A DNA stretch of 64,000 nt from Saprospiraceae bacterium (GTDB lineage Bacteria > Bacteroidota > Bacteroidia > Chitinophagales > Saprospiraceae). Of the stretch, positions 8,071 through 17,153 are shown piece after piece. The stretch's first letter is position 1, and each line of letters starts with the position of its first letter. The position numbers and the translations under genes are program-made. The notes below the pieces were generated by a model. The model made no database searches and was not told the origin of the DNA. It saw nothing but the letters and a program-made list of their open reading frames with translations. The DNA lies in the NCBI GenBank assembly GCA_028284395.1, contig JANQRV010000535.1:1-64000 (forward strand), read 5' to 3'.

Positions 8071-11058
8071 ATGACTCAATACTCCGCCACTTCCGATAAC
8101 ATCCGTCTATTTCGCTCCCTTTTCAAAGGAAGAGAAGATGTTTTCGCCGTTCGTTGGGAAAAGGGAAAAAAGAGCGGTTACGCGCCTGCCTACTTTTTCG
8201 ACCCCTATCATTACCGGATGTACAAATCAGGGGGTGGGGATTTCAGAAATTATACCGGAAAGAAGCACCGGCCGCTCTCAGATCAGGAAATTACCAAGCA
8301 TCTAAATGGAGAGCAAATAGTTGGCATCTATCCTTTGATGCAGGGCAATACCAGTTGGTTTCTTGTAGCTGATTTTGATGGAGAAAATTGGATAGCAGAA
8401 TGTCGGTTATTCTTGCAGGCGTGCTTGGAAAAAGGGATAACGGCCTATTTGGAGCGATCCCGGTCGGGCAATGGTGGACATGTTTGGATATTCTTTTCAG
8501 CTCCATATCCCGCCCTTAAGAGCAGAATGATCTTTATCCGTGTTTTGGAAGGGGCTGGTATCTTTTCAAAATTCGACAAGGAATCCAGTTTCGACCGGTT
8601 ATTCCCAAGTCAGGACAATTTAAGGGGAAAAGGATTTGGGAATTTGATTGCTTTTCCTTTTCAGAAACTGGCCATGGATCAGGGTAATGCTTGCTTCTTG
8701 GCTGTCAAAAGTCTGAAGCCCTTCGACGATCAGGTTGCATTTTTGAAGAGTGTACAACGGGTTCCACTTGAAAAGCTGGACCAACTATTTTCCGCAGCAC
8801 CCAAAACTGGTAGAGAGGAAACAACTCCGGGCCATCTTCGAATATGGTTATCCAACAACATCCGGATCAACCGGGAAAGCATGCCATCCCCATTGATCGA
8901 CTTTCTGAAAGAAGAACTCAACTTTGCCAATGTCGACTATACTATTAAGAGAAAAATGGGTCGGAGCACCTGGGGCATCAGGCGCTATTTCCGATATGTT
9001 GAAGAGGTGGACAATGAGGTAATCATTCCGAGAGGATTTATCGGCTCTTTAATCCGGTTTTGTAAAGAAAAGGGAATCGTTCATGAATTTATCGATCAAA
9101 GGAGAAATCGGGACAGGGTCGATTTTCAAAATAACATAACGCTGCGTAAACATCAGGAAGCGACAATAACAATTGCCGGTAGGAAGGACTTCGGCGTCAT
9201 TGTAGCTCCTCCCGGTTCTGGGAAAACGGTCATTGGTCTGCAAATCATTACCGACAAACAACAACCAGCCTTGATCATCGTACATCGGCAACAATTAATG
9301 GATCAGTGGATAGAGCGGATCGAAGCTTTTTTAGGCATTCCTAAAAGAGATATTGGTAAAATAGGCAAAGGCAAACACAAGGTCGGCGAAAAAGTGACCG
9401 TAGCAATGGTCCAAACTTTGGCCAAGCTCCTGGATAAGCCCGAGGGAATAGAATTAGCACAAGATTTTGGAACACTCATTATCGACGAATGCCACCATCT
9501 TCCAGCCCAAACTTTCCAAAGCGCATTCGGCAAACTTTCTCCCTATTATCAATATGGCTTGACAGCGACCCCATTCCGGAAAAACAAGGACGAGAAGGCC
9601 ATTTTCATCTTGCTTGGTGAGGTCATTTCGGAGATCCCCCCACAACAGATCGAAACTTTCAAAAAGGCGAGGGTAATTATTCGAAATACCGGATTGGAGG
9701 TTCCTTTTAATCCTAAAACCGATCCGTTTGAAAACCTATCCAAGGTACTCATCCACGATACCAGCCGAAATCAATTAATTTTAAGGGATGTCAAAGCAGA
9801 ATTGCAAAAGGGAAAGAAGGTCATCATTTTGACGGAACGAAAAGCACACATCACCGCCCTATACCAATTCTTGAAGCAGGCTTTTGAAATTATTACCCTG
9901 AGTGGCGATGATTCGGACAAAATACGCAAGCAAAAGTGGAAGCAGATCCAGGAAGGCCGGTACCAGGCACTAATTACCACCGGCCAGTTATTCGGTGAGG
10001 GAAGTGATGTAAAGAACGCTTCCTGCCTATTCCTCGTATATCCTTTTTCATTCAAGGGTAAATTGATCCAGTACATCGGGCGTGTGCAACGTTCTGAAAT
10101 TACACCACTGATCTACGACTATCATGATAGGAAAATTGATTACCTGGACCGGCTTTTCCTAAAAAGAAATACCCACTACCGGCATCTCGACAAACAAGCA
10201 ACTTTATTTGATGATACCGGAGGGCCAATTCCTAAAGCAGACTATAGTATCCGGAAAACCATTAAAATTCCAATTGAAGATCTAGATTTCAGATATGGAG
10301 CAATCGCATTTCAATACCAGGACGCCAAAGTAAAAGAAGAATTGGAATTCGAAATTGAGAATGATGAAATGCGTCCGGAGTTTGATGTACTAAAACCTTA
10401 TTTTGGCAAGGTTCTTCGTTCAAATTCAATTCGAGCCGCCGTGCAAGCAGAATTCGAAAATGGCGTTTTAGTCGCACAAGATGCCACTTCAGCGGACCTT
10501 GAAGATCTGAACCGGGAAATCATTGAAAGTGTGAAATTCCGGCTTCTCGAAAAGCAAATGCTTCAGAGGCCCACCACTACAAATCAGAACGAAAACCTTC
10601 TGGATATTGATCAAGTGCAAGTCAATACCATTGCAGAAAAATTGTATGATTCCGGTAAATCACTATTAGACAGCATCTTGTCCCAAAAAAAAGTCAAGCA
10701 TTATCGCCAACTTCGATATTTAGCCGGACAACACGCTCATCAAATAATGAAACTGAGGTTTGTTCTACAGCCATTCTCTTTTGTTTTCCTGCTGCAGGGT
10801 GAACATCAGTTTCATGTAGTGTTAGAGACATTGGATACGGAAGAGGCCACCTACATCTGGCACATTGAGAAAGATCAACAATTGCTTCGGCAGGAACTAT
10901 CGACGATCGACAAAGATTTGGGCCAAATTCGAAACAAAGGCAGGAAGGCATTTTTAAAAAAATCACCAAAGCAATTCAGCAAAATTCTTCATGATTATTC
11001 GGATGAAAGAAAGGGGTTTGTGAGATGGAAGGGGGCTTTGGAAGAGAGGTTAGTTTAA
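8071..11058 (+). CDS. TOTE-type archaeo-eukaryotic primase fused to SF2 helicase
   Basis: About 995 residues from the ATG at 8071; an upstream TTG at 8050 is less likely. The N-terminal 230 residues are a primase domain of the archaeo-eukaryotic (AEP) type found in TOTE conflict systems: a DFDG metal-binding motif at about 101-104 and a SGNGGH motif at about 132-137. A superfamily 2 helicase follows, with Walker A APPGSGKT (about 379-386), a DECHH box (about 472-476), the TATPF motif III and QYIGRVQR motif VI. The last 250 residues are helical and unassigned. TOTE proteins are thought to copy or process nucleic acid during conflict with mobile DNA. Divergent from the Fic gene, whose promoter region it shares. 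Confidence 0.9.
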   Translation: MTQYSATSDNIRLFRSLFKGREDVFAVRWEKGKKSGYAPAYFFDPYHYRMYKSGGGDFRNYTGKKHRPLSDQEITKHLNGEQIVGIYPLMQGNTSWFLVADFDGENWIAECRLFLQACLEKGITAYLERSRSGNGGHVWIFFSAPYPALKSRMIFIRVLEGAGIFSKFDKESSFDRLFPSQDNLRGKGFGNLIAFPFQKLAMDQGNACFLAVKSLKPFDDQVAFLKSVQRVPLEKLDQLFSAAPKTGREETTPGHLRIWLSNNIRINRESMPSPLIDFLKEELNFANVDYTIKRKMGRSTWGIRRYFRYVEEVDNEVIIPRGFIGSLIRFCKEKGIVHEFIDQRRNRDRVDFQNNITLRKHQEATITIAGRKDFGVIVAPPGSGKTVIGLQIITDKQQPALIIVHRQQLMDQWIERIEAFLGIPKRDIGKIGKGKHKVGEKVTVAMVQTLAKLLDKPEGIELAQDFGTLIIDECHHLPAQTFQSAFGKLSPYYQYGLTATPFRKNKDEKAIFILLGEVISEIPPQQIETFKKARVIIRNTGLEVPFNPKTDPFENLSKVLIHDTSRNQLILRDVKAELQKGKKVIILTERKAHITALYQFLKQAFEIITLSGDDSDKIRKQKWKQIQEGRYQALITTGQLFGEGSDVKNASCLFLVYPFSFKGKLIQYIGRVQRSEITPLIYDYHDRKIDYLDRLFLKRNTHYRHLDKQATLFDDTGGPIPKADYSIRKTIKIPIEDLDFRYGAIAFQYQDAKVKEELEFEIENDEMRPEFDVLKPYFGKVLRSNSIRAAVQAEFENGVLVAQDATSADLEDLNREIIESVKFRLLEKQMLQRPTTTNQNENLLDIDQVQVNTIAEKLYDSGKSLLDSILSQKKVKHYRQLRYLAGQHAHQIMKLRFVLQPFSFVFLLQGEHQFHVVLETLDTEEATYIWHIEKDQQLLRQELSTIDKDLGQIRNKGRKAFLKKSPKQFSKILHDYSDERKGFVRWKGALEERLV

Positions 11059-11074
11059 AGATGAAAAATAAGTA

Positions 11075-11304
11075 CTACTCCCCATCAACCACCAAGTCCG
11101 ACAATTTCACCTTAAGAATAATCGCAATAACCTTCAACCGAATCAGATTAGGCTGCCTAATGTTATGGCAATAATCAAACACAGTTTGATAAGTTAGGCC
11201 GGATTTCTAGAAAGCCACTTCATAGACCTCTCCTGTTCCTGCAGTTCCTCCAGGATACGGTTTAGTTTTTTTGGAATGTCAAACTGGTCTTCTTTTAATG
11301 CCAC
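11075..11304 (-). pseudogene. Frameshifted XRE-family HTH regulator
   Basis: Read on the minus strand, a GTG at 11304 opens a frame containing QEQERSMKWLSRN that stops at 11194. In a second frame the sequence goes on as SGLTYQTVFDYCHN, IRQPNL and IRLKVIAIILKVKLSDLVV, ending with TAG at 11075. Joined, they give a normal XRE (Cro/CI-type) helix-turn-helix with the KWLxxxSGLTYQTV recognition region. The break is in an A run (TTT on the plus strand near 11203-11207) and one inserted base restores the frame. Too short for ordinary ORF calling. It is either a broken island regulator or a sequencing error. It lies tail to tail with the helicase gene. Confidence 0.65.
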
Positions 11305-11730
11305 TAAATATTTAGCAGGAAGATAGACGGACGCTTGATATAAAAAAATTCGCTACAAAAATTATTCACTCAAACAGACTATATGTATCTAAAAAAATAG
11401 ATAGATCTGTTTTCAATACCAGTAAGGCTTGGATATATCAGTGCAAATTACAAAGGTTATTTCATTGAAAATTGTACCACTACAGTTTATAATGAAGATA
11501 TGGCCATCGCAATAGGTACTGATAAAGCAGTTGAAGTCCTAAGGGGGTTGAGTTAAAGAAGGAGCAAGCTCGTGTTCTAATCGTATGCCGAGAATTTGAG
11601 GGCGGCGAGCGTCTCAAATATAGATTATTACAATTTCTTTGTTATCCTCGTGTGGCACCCTTTTATGGCACCCCGCGGCGCCGAATAGCAAGTTAACAAC
11701 CTGACAATAAATTCGTTACAAAAAAAAGAG
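11305..11730. other. Intergenic region, right end of the island
   Basis: No intact gene. A start-less open stretch at 11401-11556 (plus) would encode about 51 residues ending in AVEVLRGLS and may be the tail of a degraded gene. I see no integrase remnant. The region ends at the 3' end of tRNA-Arg. Confidence 0.4.
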
Positions 11731-11746
11731 TGGTCTCACCAGGATT
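11729..11746 (+). repeat. Right direct repeat in tRNA-Arg 3' end (attR-like)
   Basis: AGTGGTCTCACCAGGATT overlaps the acceptor strand and T arm of the tRNA-Arg gene and extends two bases past it. It matches the copy at 3535-3552 with a single mismatch. The island lies on the 3' side of the tRNA, as expected when an integrase uses the tRNA end and rebuilds it. Confidence 0.65.
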
Positions 11747-11802
11747 CGAACCTGGATCTTAGGCTCCGGAAACCTACATACTATCCCTTGTACTATGAGA
11801 CC
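11731..11802 (-). tRNA. tRNA-Arg (anticodon CCG)
   Basis: On the minus strand a full cloverleaf folds: acceptor GGTCTCA/TGAGACC, D stem GTAC/GTAT, anticodon stem TAGGT/GCCTA around the loop TTCCGGA (anticodon CCG, reading CGG), a four-base variable loop, T stem CCAGG/CCTGG with loop TTCGAAT, discriminator A. CCA is not encoded. Its 3' end faces the island and is duplicated at 3535. Confidence 0.95.
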
Positions 11803-12211
11803 AATTTTAGCTACCTAAAAACCAGTTCTTTACAGGAAACCAGTTTTTCTGGGAGAAAAAACCTTTGTACCAATTAATTTCCCAACTATCTATCAACAAT
11901 CTGCTTCTTCTAGCGGATTGCAAACTTACGAATATTTCAGCTTATTTGAAAGTCAGTAAAAGCAAGAAAGAATTGCAGGTCAACATTCTTATCACAAGAG
12001 GTTAACTACACCTTATATACTTTAGTTTTTTGGGCAGAATGAACATGTTAGGGTATGGTGACCCAATCAAAATTAGTTGCTTTTCCCAATCCCTTGTATA
12101 CTTTGGTCGTGAGTCCATAGGGTTCTTAAATCCGTACAACAAAACCTAATGATCGGAATTAATTGGACATTGTTTTCGTGGACGAGTTTATCGTACCAAA
12201 AGGGTGTAATT
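11803..12211. other. Intergenic region upstream of tRNA-Arg
   Basis: AT-rich and without a supportable gene. It should hold the tRNA promoter on the minus strand. A 38-codon minus-strand open frame (about 12006-12119) has no supporting feature. Confidence 0.4.
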
Positions 12212-12694
12212 CTACCAAGCAGCAAGATCGTTAATAAGATTTTGATAAAACGGCCGTTTTAACGAACCAAAGTTCCATAAATGACCCTCCTTATCTTTAC
12301 AAGTAAATCCCCTACCGCCGTAGTCTTCGTCCTTGATTTCAATGATTATTTCAGCACCAGCCGTAACAGCCCTTTCATAATGCTCATCGATTTTGTCTAC
12401 AATAATATGTGGTGCTTGGGTATTAATGCCATTAATAGTTCCTGGAGTCATAATAAGTTTTCCGCATTCGTTATCCAAAATGAAGCTTAACATGATCATG
12501 TAGTTGCCGAAGGTCAATTGTGCAAGTGCGATGTTGTTATTTTCTCCTTTAACTACTAGATGTCTCTCAAACCCAAATGCACTGCTTAACCAATTGATGG
12601 CAGCTTCAGCATCTTTGTACCGAAGGGTTGGAATGATGGCGGATTTGTTCTCAATCGGAATAATGTTTTGTTTTTCTTTAATATCAAATAACTC
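12212..12694 (-). pseudogene. VOC-family (glyoxalase/bleomycin resistance-like) gene lacking a start codon
   Basis: The minus-strand frame is open from about 12711 to the stop at 12212 and reads as a small VOC protein: SAIIPTLRYKDAEAAINWL, then FGFERHLVV, IALAQLTFGNYMIM and GRGFTCKDKEGHLWNFGS. The only conventional start in frame is an internal TTG at 12517, which would cut the first beta-alpha-beta module. The usual N-terminus is present in the DNA but no ATG or GTG precedes it, so the start has probably been lost. VOC proteins of this type are metal-dependent or binding proteins of the PhnB/glyoxalase kind. The gene abuts an insertion-sequence fragment. Confidence 0.6.
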
Positions 12695-12751
12695 TAAGCA
12701 ACTAGAATTCTACCCGGTTGAAATACATTTTGAGAAAAAGCCAACGATTTG

Positions 12752-12930
12752 CTAATCAGCCGAAGTAACCCAAGTGCAGATGAGCATGCCGAGGGTATCG
12801 ACCACAATGTGGCTTTTTGGTCCTTTGACTTTTTTGCCGGCATCGTATCCGGTGCTAGTTTGACCGCTGACTGCGGTGGCTGCCGGTAGACTAAAGGCTT
12901 GTATCCAAATTCCGCGAGGAAATACTTGTT
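12752..12930 (-). pseudogene. IS5-like transposase fragment
   Basis: On the minus strand the frame ending with TAG at 12752 contains [20 protein letters not shown] followed by [15 protein letters not shown]. This matches the catalytic-core region around the second Asp of IS5-family (IS427-type) DDE transposases, usually [21 protein letters not shown]. Only about 60 residues remain and no ends or inverted repeats were found. The following bases to about 13080 may be further decayed IS sequence. Confidence 0.6.
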
Positions 12931-13163
12931 GCCGTACCTTCGTTACTTCGCTTTACCGACTCGATGGTCAAAGCCACTTCGCATAGGGCTGAGCGGAAGC
13001 GTGTGATATTGGGTCGTAGCCGGGAGGATACGATCAGCGAGTTTGCGAATCAGGGGGTTCCGTAGTTCCAAATTATAATTCGGAACTTACAAAATGGGAC
13101 GCTGGACCTATGTTAAGCGTTATTGTTAGGAACTCGATTTTTTTTTTGAAATCACCCAGCACC
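12931..13163. other. Intergenic debris before the AraC regulator
   Basis: No gene recognised. The minus strand remains partly open next to the transposase fragment, but I could not match it to a transposase part with confidence. The promoter of the regulator at 13164 must lie here. Confidence 0.35.
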
Positions 13164-14318
13164 ATGACAGTTACATTGACAGTCTGGAGTCTCCTGTTTT
13201 TGTTTGCGGTTCTTCAGGGTTTCTTCCTTTGTTTTTTGTTACTGAGTACGCCCGTAAAGCGCTATTACTCGCCTAACTATTGGATAGCGACAGTCGTATT
13301 GACTTTCACCGGTATTTTGCTCATCAATGTGGTCTACTGGAATAAATTGAATTTTACGAAGGCCTTCATTCATATTCATGAGAGTTATTGGCCGTTGGTA
13401 TTTCTGCTTGGTCCCTTGTTGTTTATGTATATACGTAGTCAGGTAAAGGTGGAAGGGAAGAGGGCTTGGCAACATTTTTTGTTGCCGGTCCTGGTAATGC
13501 TGGCCTTGTTACCCTTTTACCTTCAGAGTGGGGAAGAAAAAATCAGATTTTTCATGAACGGGCAACACTTGCAAGCGCCATTTCGGTGGTTGAGATATGG
13601 ACTGGTGGTAGGAAGTATTCTTCAAGTATGTCTTTATGTATGGCTTAATTTTCGGTTGATCCGGCAATTCGATGGCCCTCCCGAATTTGTAAACGATGAT
13701 TGCGATGTTCGCCAATGGTTGTCTTATTTGGCCGCAGCTTTTGCCATTTTTGCCGCCTTGTACGTCGTTTATTACATTTTGGTCGATTGGTTACAATTTC
13801 CTGTGGAATGGGATTACATAATCTCTCTTAGTATGGCGGGATTGATTTATTACCTGGGGGTCAAAGCTTATCGGCAGCCTGAATTGTTCAAGGAACGGGA
13901 AAGACTGGAATTCCAGCAAAGGAAAGGGGCCGGTCGTTTGCAAACTGCTGCCGAAATCAGCGCCTGCAAGAGTTTGATCAGGAAAGTCATGGAGGAACAG
14001 CGTCCTTATCTGAGTGCTCAGCTGAAACTCCATGATTTAGCCGAAATGGTCGGACTAACGCCACATCAGCTCTCCTATTTCCTCAACCGTCATATGAATA
14101 CGACCTTTGCCGAATTTGTCAATGCATACCGGGTGCTGGCCGCTCAAAAAATGCTACTGGACAAGACCAAAAGTCACTTAAAAATCACTTCAATCGGTTA
14201 TGAAGCCGGCTTCAATTCCAAAACAGCTTTTTACACCATCTTCAAGAAACATGCAGGTTTGCCGCCTGCCGCTTATCAAAAGAAAGGGATGGCCGATCCT
14301 CCGGACAGTATGCCCTGA
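13164..14318 (+). CDS. AraC-family regulator with N-terminal membrane domain
   Basis: About 384 residues from the ATG at 13164; an upstream ATG at 13110 adds a less plausible leader. The first 235 residues hold about seven hydrophobic helices (beginning LTVWSLLFLFAVLQGFFL), and the C-terminal 110 are an AraC double helix-turn-helix: LAEMVGLTPHQLSYFLN is the first unit, ITSIGYEAGFNSKTAFYTIF the second, with the common GLPPAAY end. Membrane-integrated AraC proteins of this kind are frequent in Bacteroidota and couple an envelope signal to transcription. The three lipoprotein genes downstream on the same strand are plausible targets. No ligand can be read. Confidence 0.9.
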   Translation: MTVTLTVWSLLFLFAVLQGFFLCFLLLSTPVKRYYSPNYWIATVVLTFTGILLINVVYWNKLNFTKAFIHIHESYWPLVFLLGPLLFMYIRSQVKVEGKRAWQHFLLPVLVMLALLPFYLQSGEEKIRFFMNGQHLQAPFRWLRYGLVVGSILQVCLYVWLNFRLIRQFDGPPEFVNDDCDVRQWLSYLAAAFAIFAALYVVYYILVDWLQFPVEWDYIISLSMAGLIYYLGVKAYRQPELFKERERLEFQQRKGAGRLQTAAEISACKSLIRKVMEEQRPYLSAQLKLHDLAEMVGLTPHQLSYFLNRHMNTTFAEFVNAYRVLAAQKMLLDKTKSHLKITSIGYEAGFNSKTAFYTIFKKHAGLPPAAYQKKGMADPPDSMP

Positions 14319-14438
14319 AAGTTTTCTTCCTTAGTACAGGTTCCACATTATAAATCCGCACCGAAAGTACGTGGCAAGCCTTTATCTTTCGCCTAGTTTG
14401 AAAACCAATTCGTTCAAATCTTTTCTAAAAGAGTAAAA

Positions 14439-14882
14439 ATGAACAATAAGAAATTGCCTCTCCTCTTTTGTGTATTCTTCGCACTAGCAGCCTGCAGATC
14501 GGGAGAAGAAATCATTAACCATGACATCAGTGTAGAGTTGAACATCGTTTATGAGGGCATATGGAAAATAGACCTGTTTGATGCAGCCGGAACCGACTTG
14601 ACACCACAATTCAATGCACACCATTTTGTTTTTGAAAAAGATCAGGACCTGCAACTATCGGCTCCCAATGTCCGTCACACAGGTCGTTGGACCATTGATT
14701 ATGAAATTGACAATCAAGGTAATATCAGTGACTTGACAATGGATATTTTGTTTTTCGGAAATGCCGGACTGGGGGACCTGGTTCGACTATGGAATCTGGT
14801 AGAAAGCAATGATCAAGAAATCGAATTGGTCCGGGACGACGACGATGGAAATAGTTATAGGCTTATTTTCAAAAGAATCTAA
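14439..14882 (+). CDS. Small lipoprotein, unknown function
   Basis: A 147-residue protein with a lipoprotein signal peptide (lipobox LAAC, Cys19). The mature part is beta-rich, with alternating Trp/Thr/Asp strands such as GIWKIDLFDAAGTDLTPQFN and HTGRWTIDYEID, like the lipocalin-type small lipoproteins of Bacteroidota. No family is named with confidence. It precedes the NHL lipoprotein by 24 bases (to the ATG at 14907), probably in one operon. Confidence 0.75.
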   Translation: MNNKKLPLLFCVFFALAACRSGEEIINHDISVELNIVYEGIWKIDLFDAAGTDLTPQFNAHHFVFEKDQDLQLSAPNVRHTGRWTIDYEIDNQGNISDLTMDILFFGNAGLGDLVRLWNLVESNDQEIELVRDDDDGNSYRLIFKRI

Positions 14883-14906
14883 TTAGGTGTGGTAAAAATC
14901 AACTCG

Positions 14907-16181
14907 ATGAAACAGATAATTCCCCTTTTTCTTTTATTGGTTTTGTGTGGCGCTTGTCCGAAGGAGGATGGAGAGTCAAATCCTCAAACCACTGCGCTGG
15001 CTGTATCAAACGTTTTGGTATCCGACATCGGCAACGCGGGAAATGCTTCCGACTTAGAAATCCGGTTCAACAAAACTGAGATTGAATCGGTGGTGGAACA
15101 TTACCTAATTGTGATTAACAATAAAGACATAAAAGCCAGGATCACACTGGAAGAGGCACTTGTAGCTCCTTTCTTCGAGACGATCCCTAAGACGGGATCC
15201 GATATTGTGCACCGACTTTCTGCCGATACAAAGGATTTTCAAGGTGAAGTTATTAAGGAGGCGATTCGCTACGATTTGTATGTCATACCTGTAGTAAAAG
15301 AAAATTCCGACGGGTTTGTGTCGGGGTTGAGCACAGGGGTTGAGATTATCCTCTCACAACAAGACAACAGCGTGCAAACCATTGCTACCGGGTTTAGGGC
15401 AAGCGGCGGCATTGCTATTGATGCCGAGGATCGCATTTATATTGGGGATTTTGGGGACGGCAATACCGATGGAGACCAGATCCTTAGGTTTCAACCTGAC
15501 GGTAGCCAAATGGAGGTCTTTGCCGAATCGATTCTCGGGGCTACCGGCGGTGCCTTTGACTCCAAAGGAAACTTATTTTGGTCGGGCTATTCTGAGAACA
15601 TGGTCCATAAGATAAGTACAGAAGGGGAGGTGGAAGATTTTGCCTCCGTGTCCGGGCCGGTGGCGATCAAAATCGATGCTGAGGATCAGCTATTTGTTTG
15701 TGCATGTAATGACAATACCATCAAACGGATTACCCCGGATGGCGGGGTATCTACTTTTGCGCGATCCAATCTGTTTAACTGTGCCAACGGACTGGCTTTT
15801 GATGCCGCTGGTAATCTATTTGTATCAAATTTTGACGACGGAAGGGTCATGAAGGTGGATAAGGAGGGTAACGTCAGTTTATTTGCCGATGTGCCGGGAC
15901 AGAATAGTGTCAATCTAGCTTTTCACAATGATCATTTATACGTAACAGCACGTGCCATACATCGCATTTACCGGATTTCCGTTAGTGACGGATCGGTCGA
16001 GCTATATACTGGCTCGAAGCTGGGCCATGTTGACGGGTCCCTGATGGCGGCCCAGTTTGTACTTCCGAATGGTATTGCCGTTAACCAGATGGGAACCCAT
16101 TTGCTGATCAACGACGTAAGCAATTCTAATACGATAAGTTTTCATCCTAATATCTTGAGGCAGGTAAAAATTTTGGAATAG
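14907..16181 (+). CDS. NHL-type beta-propeller lipoprotein
   Basis: 424 residues from the ATG at 14907 (a GTG at 14889 would add six residues ahead of the signal). The signal peptide ends in the lipobox CGAC. Residues of about 25-140 form a fibronectin- or Ig-like beta region. From about 150 on, repeats of the form GIAIDAEDRIYIGDFGDG..., FDSKGNLFWSGYSEN, IDAEDQLFVCACNDNTIKRI, FDAAGNLFVSNFDDGRVMKV give at least six blades of an NHL/SMP-30-like propeller. Such proteins bind partners or sugars outside the cell; enzymatic activity is not evident. It sits between two other lipoprotein genes, with only three bases before the next. Confidence 0.85.
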   Translation: MKQIIPLFLLLVLCGACPKEDGESNPQTTALAVSNVLVSDIGNAGNASDLEIRFNKTEIESVVEHYLIVINNKDIKARITLEEALVAPFFETIPKTGSDIVHRLSADTKDFQGEVIKEAIRYDLYVIPVVKENSDGFVSGLSTGVEIILSQQDNSVQTIATGFRASGGIAIDAEDRIYIGDFGDGNTDGDQILRFQPDGSQMEVFAESILGATGGAFDSKGNLFWSGYSENMVHKISTEGEVEDFASVSGPVAIKIDAEDQLFVCACNDNTIKRITPDGGVSTFARSNLFNCANGLAFDAAGNLFVSNFDDGRVMKVDKEGNVSLFADVPGQNSVNLAFHNDHLYVTARAIHRIYRISVSDGSVELYTGSKLGHVDGSLMAAQFVLPNGIAVNQMGTHLLINDVSNSNTISFHPNILRQVKILE

Positions 16182-16184
16182 GCC

Positions 16185-17153
16185 GTGAAATTTAGCATTA
16201 AAACCACTTTGCTGTTAGTTGCAACGGGCATATTGCTTAATTCCTGCGCTTCCGTCTTTAATAGCCGTTACACAGGTGTGACCGTTCATACGACAGCGCC
16301 TTCCAGGATAAACAGCGGGGATACTACGGTCGGTACAATCAATAATAAAGCTTACCTGCGCCTAGAGAGGAGCAATCAACTGACCAATATCCGGATCGAA
16401 GCAGATAGCTTTTCTAAAGCCATCCGGTTACGTCCACGTAATTCGGGTATGTTTTATATCAATATTCCATATAACCTGGGGTTGGGTATGTTGTTGGATT
16501 TGAATTCGCCTAAACGCTGGGGCTTTCCCCGTCACATCTATGTGGATGTCGCCGATACAACTTCGCAATACTTTAGCGCGCCCCCGAACCAAGGATGGTA
16601 TCTGTATCTATCATTGCCCTTTATCAATAACTTTCGATTCGAACCGCAGAATCAATTCATTACCAAAACACGAAGCGGATTTTTCGGGTTCAGCCTGGGG
16701 TTGGAATATTTTTACCGGAAAAATGCTTCTTTTCGGTTTACCGGCAGCGCTATCTCAGCTCATCCATTTTTCATTCCGTTCCCGATAAGACGAGAGGGTG
16801 CTTTTGAAACAGTTGGTTCGGCTTACCTGGCCTTGACACATCATCATTTGTTATCCAAATGGTCATTTGGTTATGGACTCACTCATGGCGAAGACGTGTG
16901 GATAAGGGAAATGGCCATTGTCGCTACCCCGGAAGACCCATTTGCGATCGATCAGACTGCCTTTAATAAAAGAAATGCGTTTTGGGGACTGGCATTCCCT
17001 CTCTACTATCGTTTTAATCGCCTATTCTATTTGGGATTGATTTACCGACCGACTATTTTGAGGATCGGCGTTACTCCGTCGATTAATTACGAGCACGCGA
17101 TCAGCCTGGATTTTGCTTGGAAGATCCGTTTATCGAAGAATTCGAATTGGTGA
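16185..17153 (+). CDS. Lipoprotein with a beta-rich, possibly barrel C-terminus
   Basis: A 322-residue protein starting at a GTG just after the preceding stop, which suggests translational coupling. The lipobox is LNSC (Cys21). The first 110 residues resemble the PEGA-like region of Bacteroidota lipoproteins; the remainder has amphipathic strands rich in aromatic residues (FGFSLGLEYFYRKN, FWGLAFPLYYRFNRLFYLGL), as in membrane-associated beta structures. Function unknown. Last gene of the likely three-lipoprotein operon. Confidence 0.75.
   Translation: MKFSIKTTLLLVATGILLNSCASVFNSRYTGVTVHTTAPSRINSGDTTVGTINNKAYLRLERSNQLTNIRIEADSFSKAIRLRPRNSGMFYINIPYNLGLGMLLDLNSPKRWGFPRHIYVDVADTTSQYFSAPPNQGWYLYLSLPFINNFRFEPQNQFITKTRSGFFGFSLGLEYFYRKNASFRFTGSAISAHPFFIPFPIRREGAFETVGSAYLALTHHHLLSKWSFGYGLTHGEDVWIREMAIVATPEDPFAIDQTAFNKRNAFWGLAFPLYYRFNRLFYLGLIYRPTILRIGVTPSINYEHAISLDFAWKIRLSKNSNW

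Noticed and set aside
3553-11728. Integrase or recombinase inside the island
   Set aside because: No R-H-R-Y tyrosine or serine recombinase motif in any open frame; the absence is reported as such.
12006-12119. 38-codon minus-strand ORF near the tRNA
   Set aside because: Short, without motif or context.
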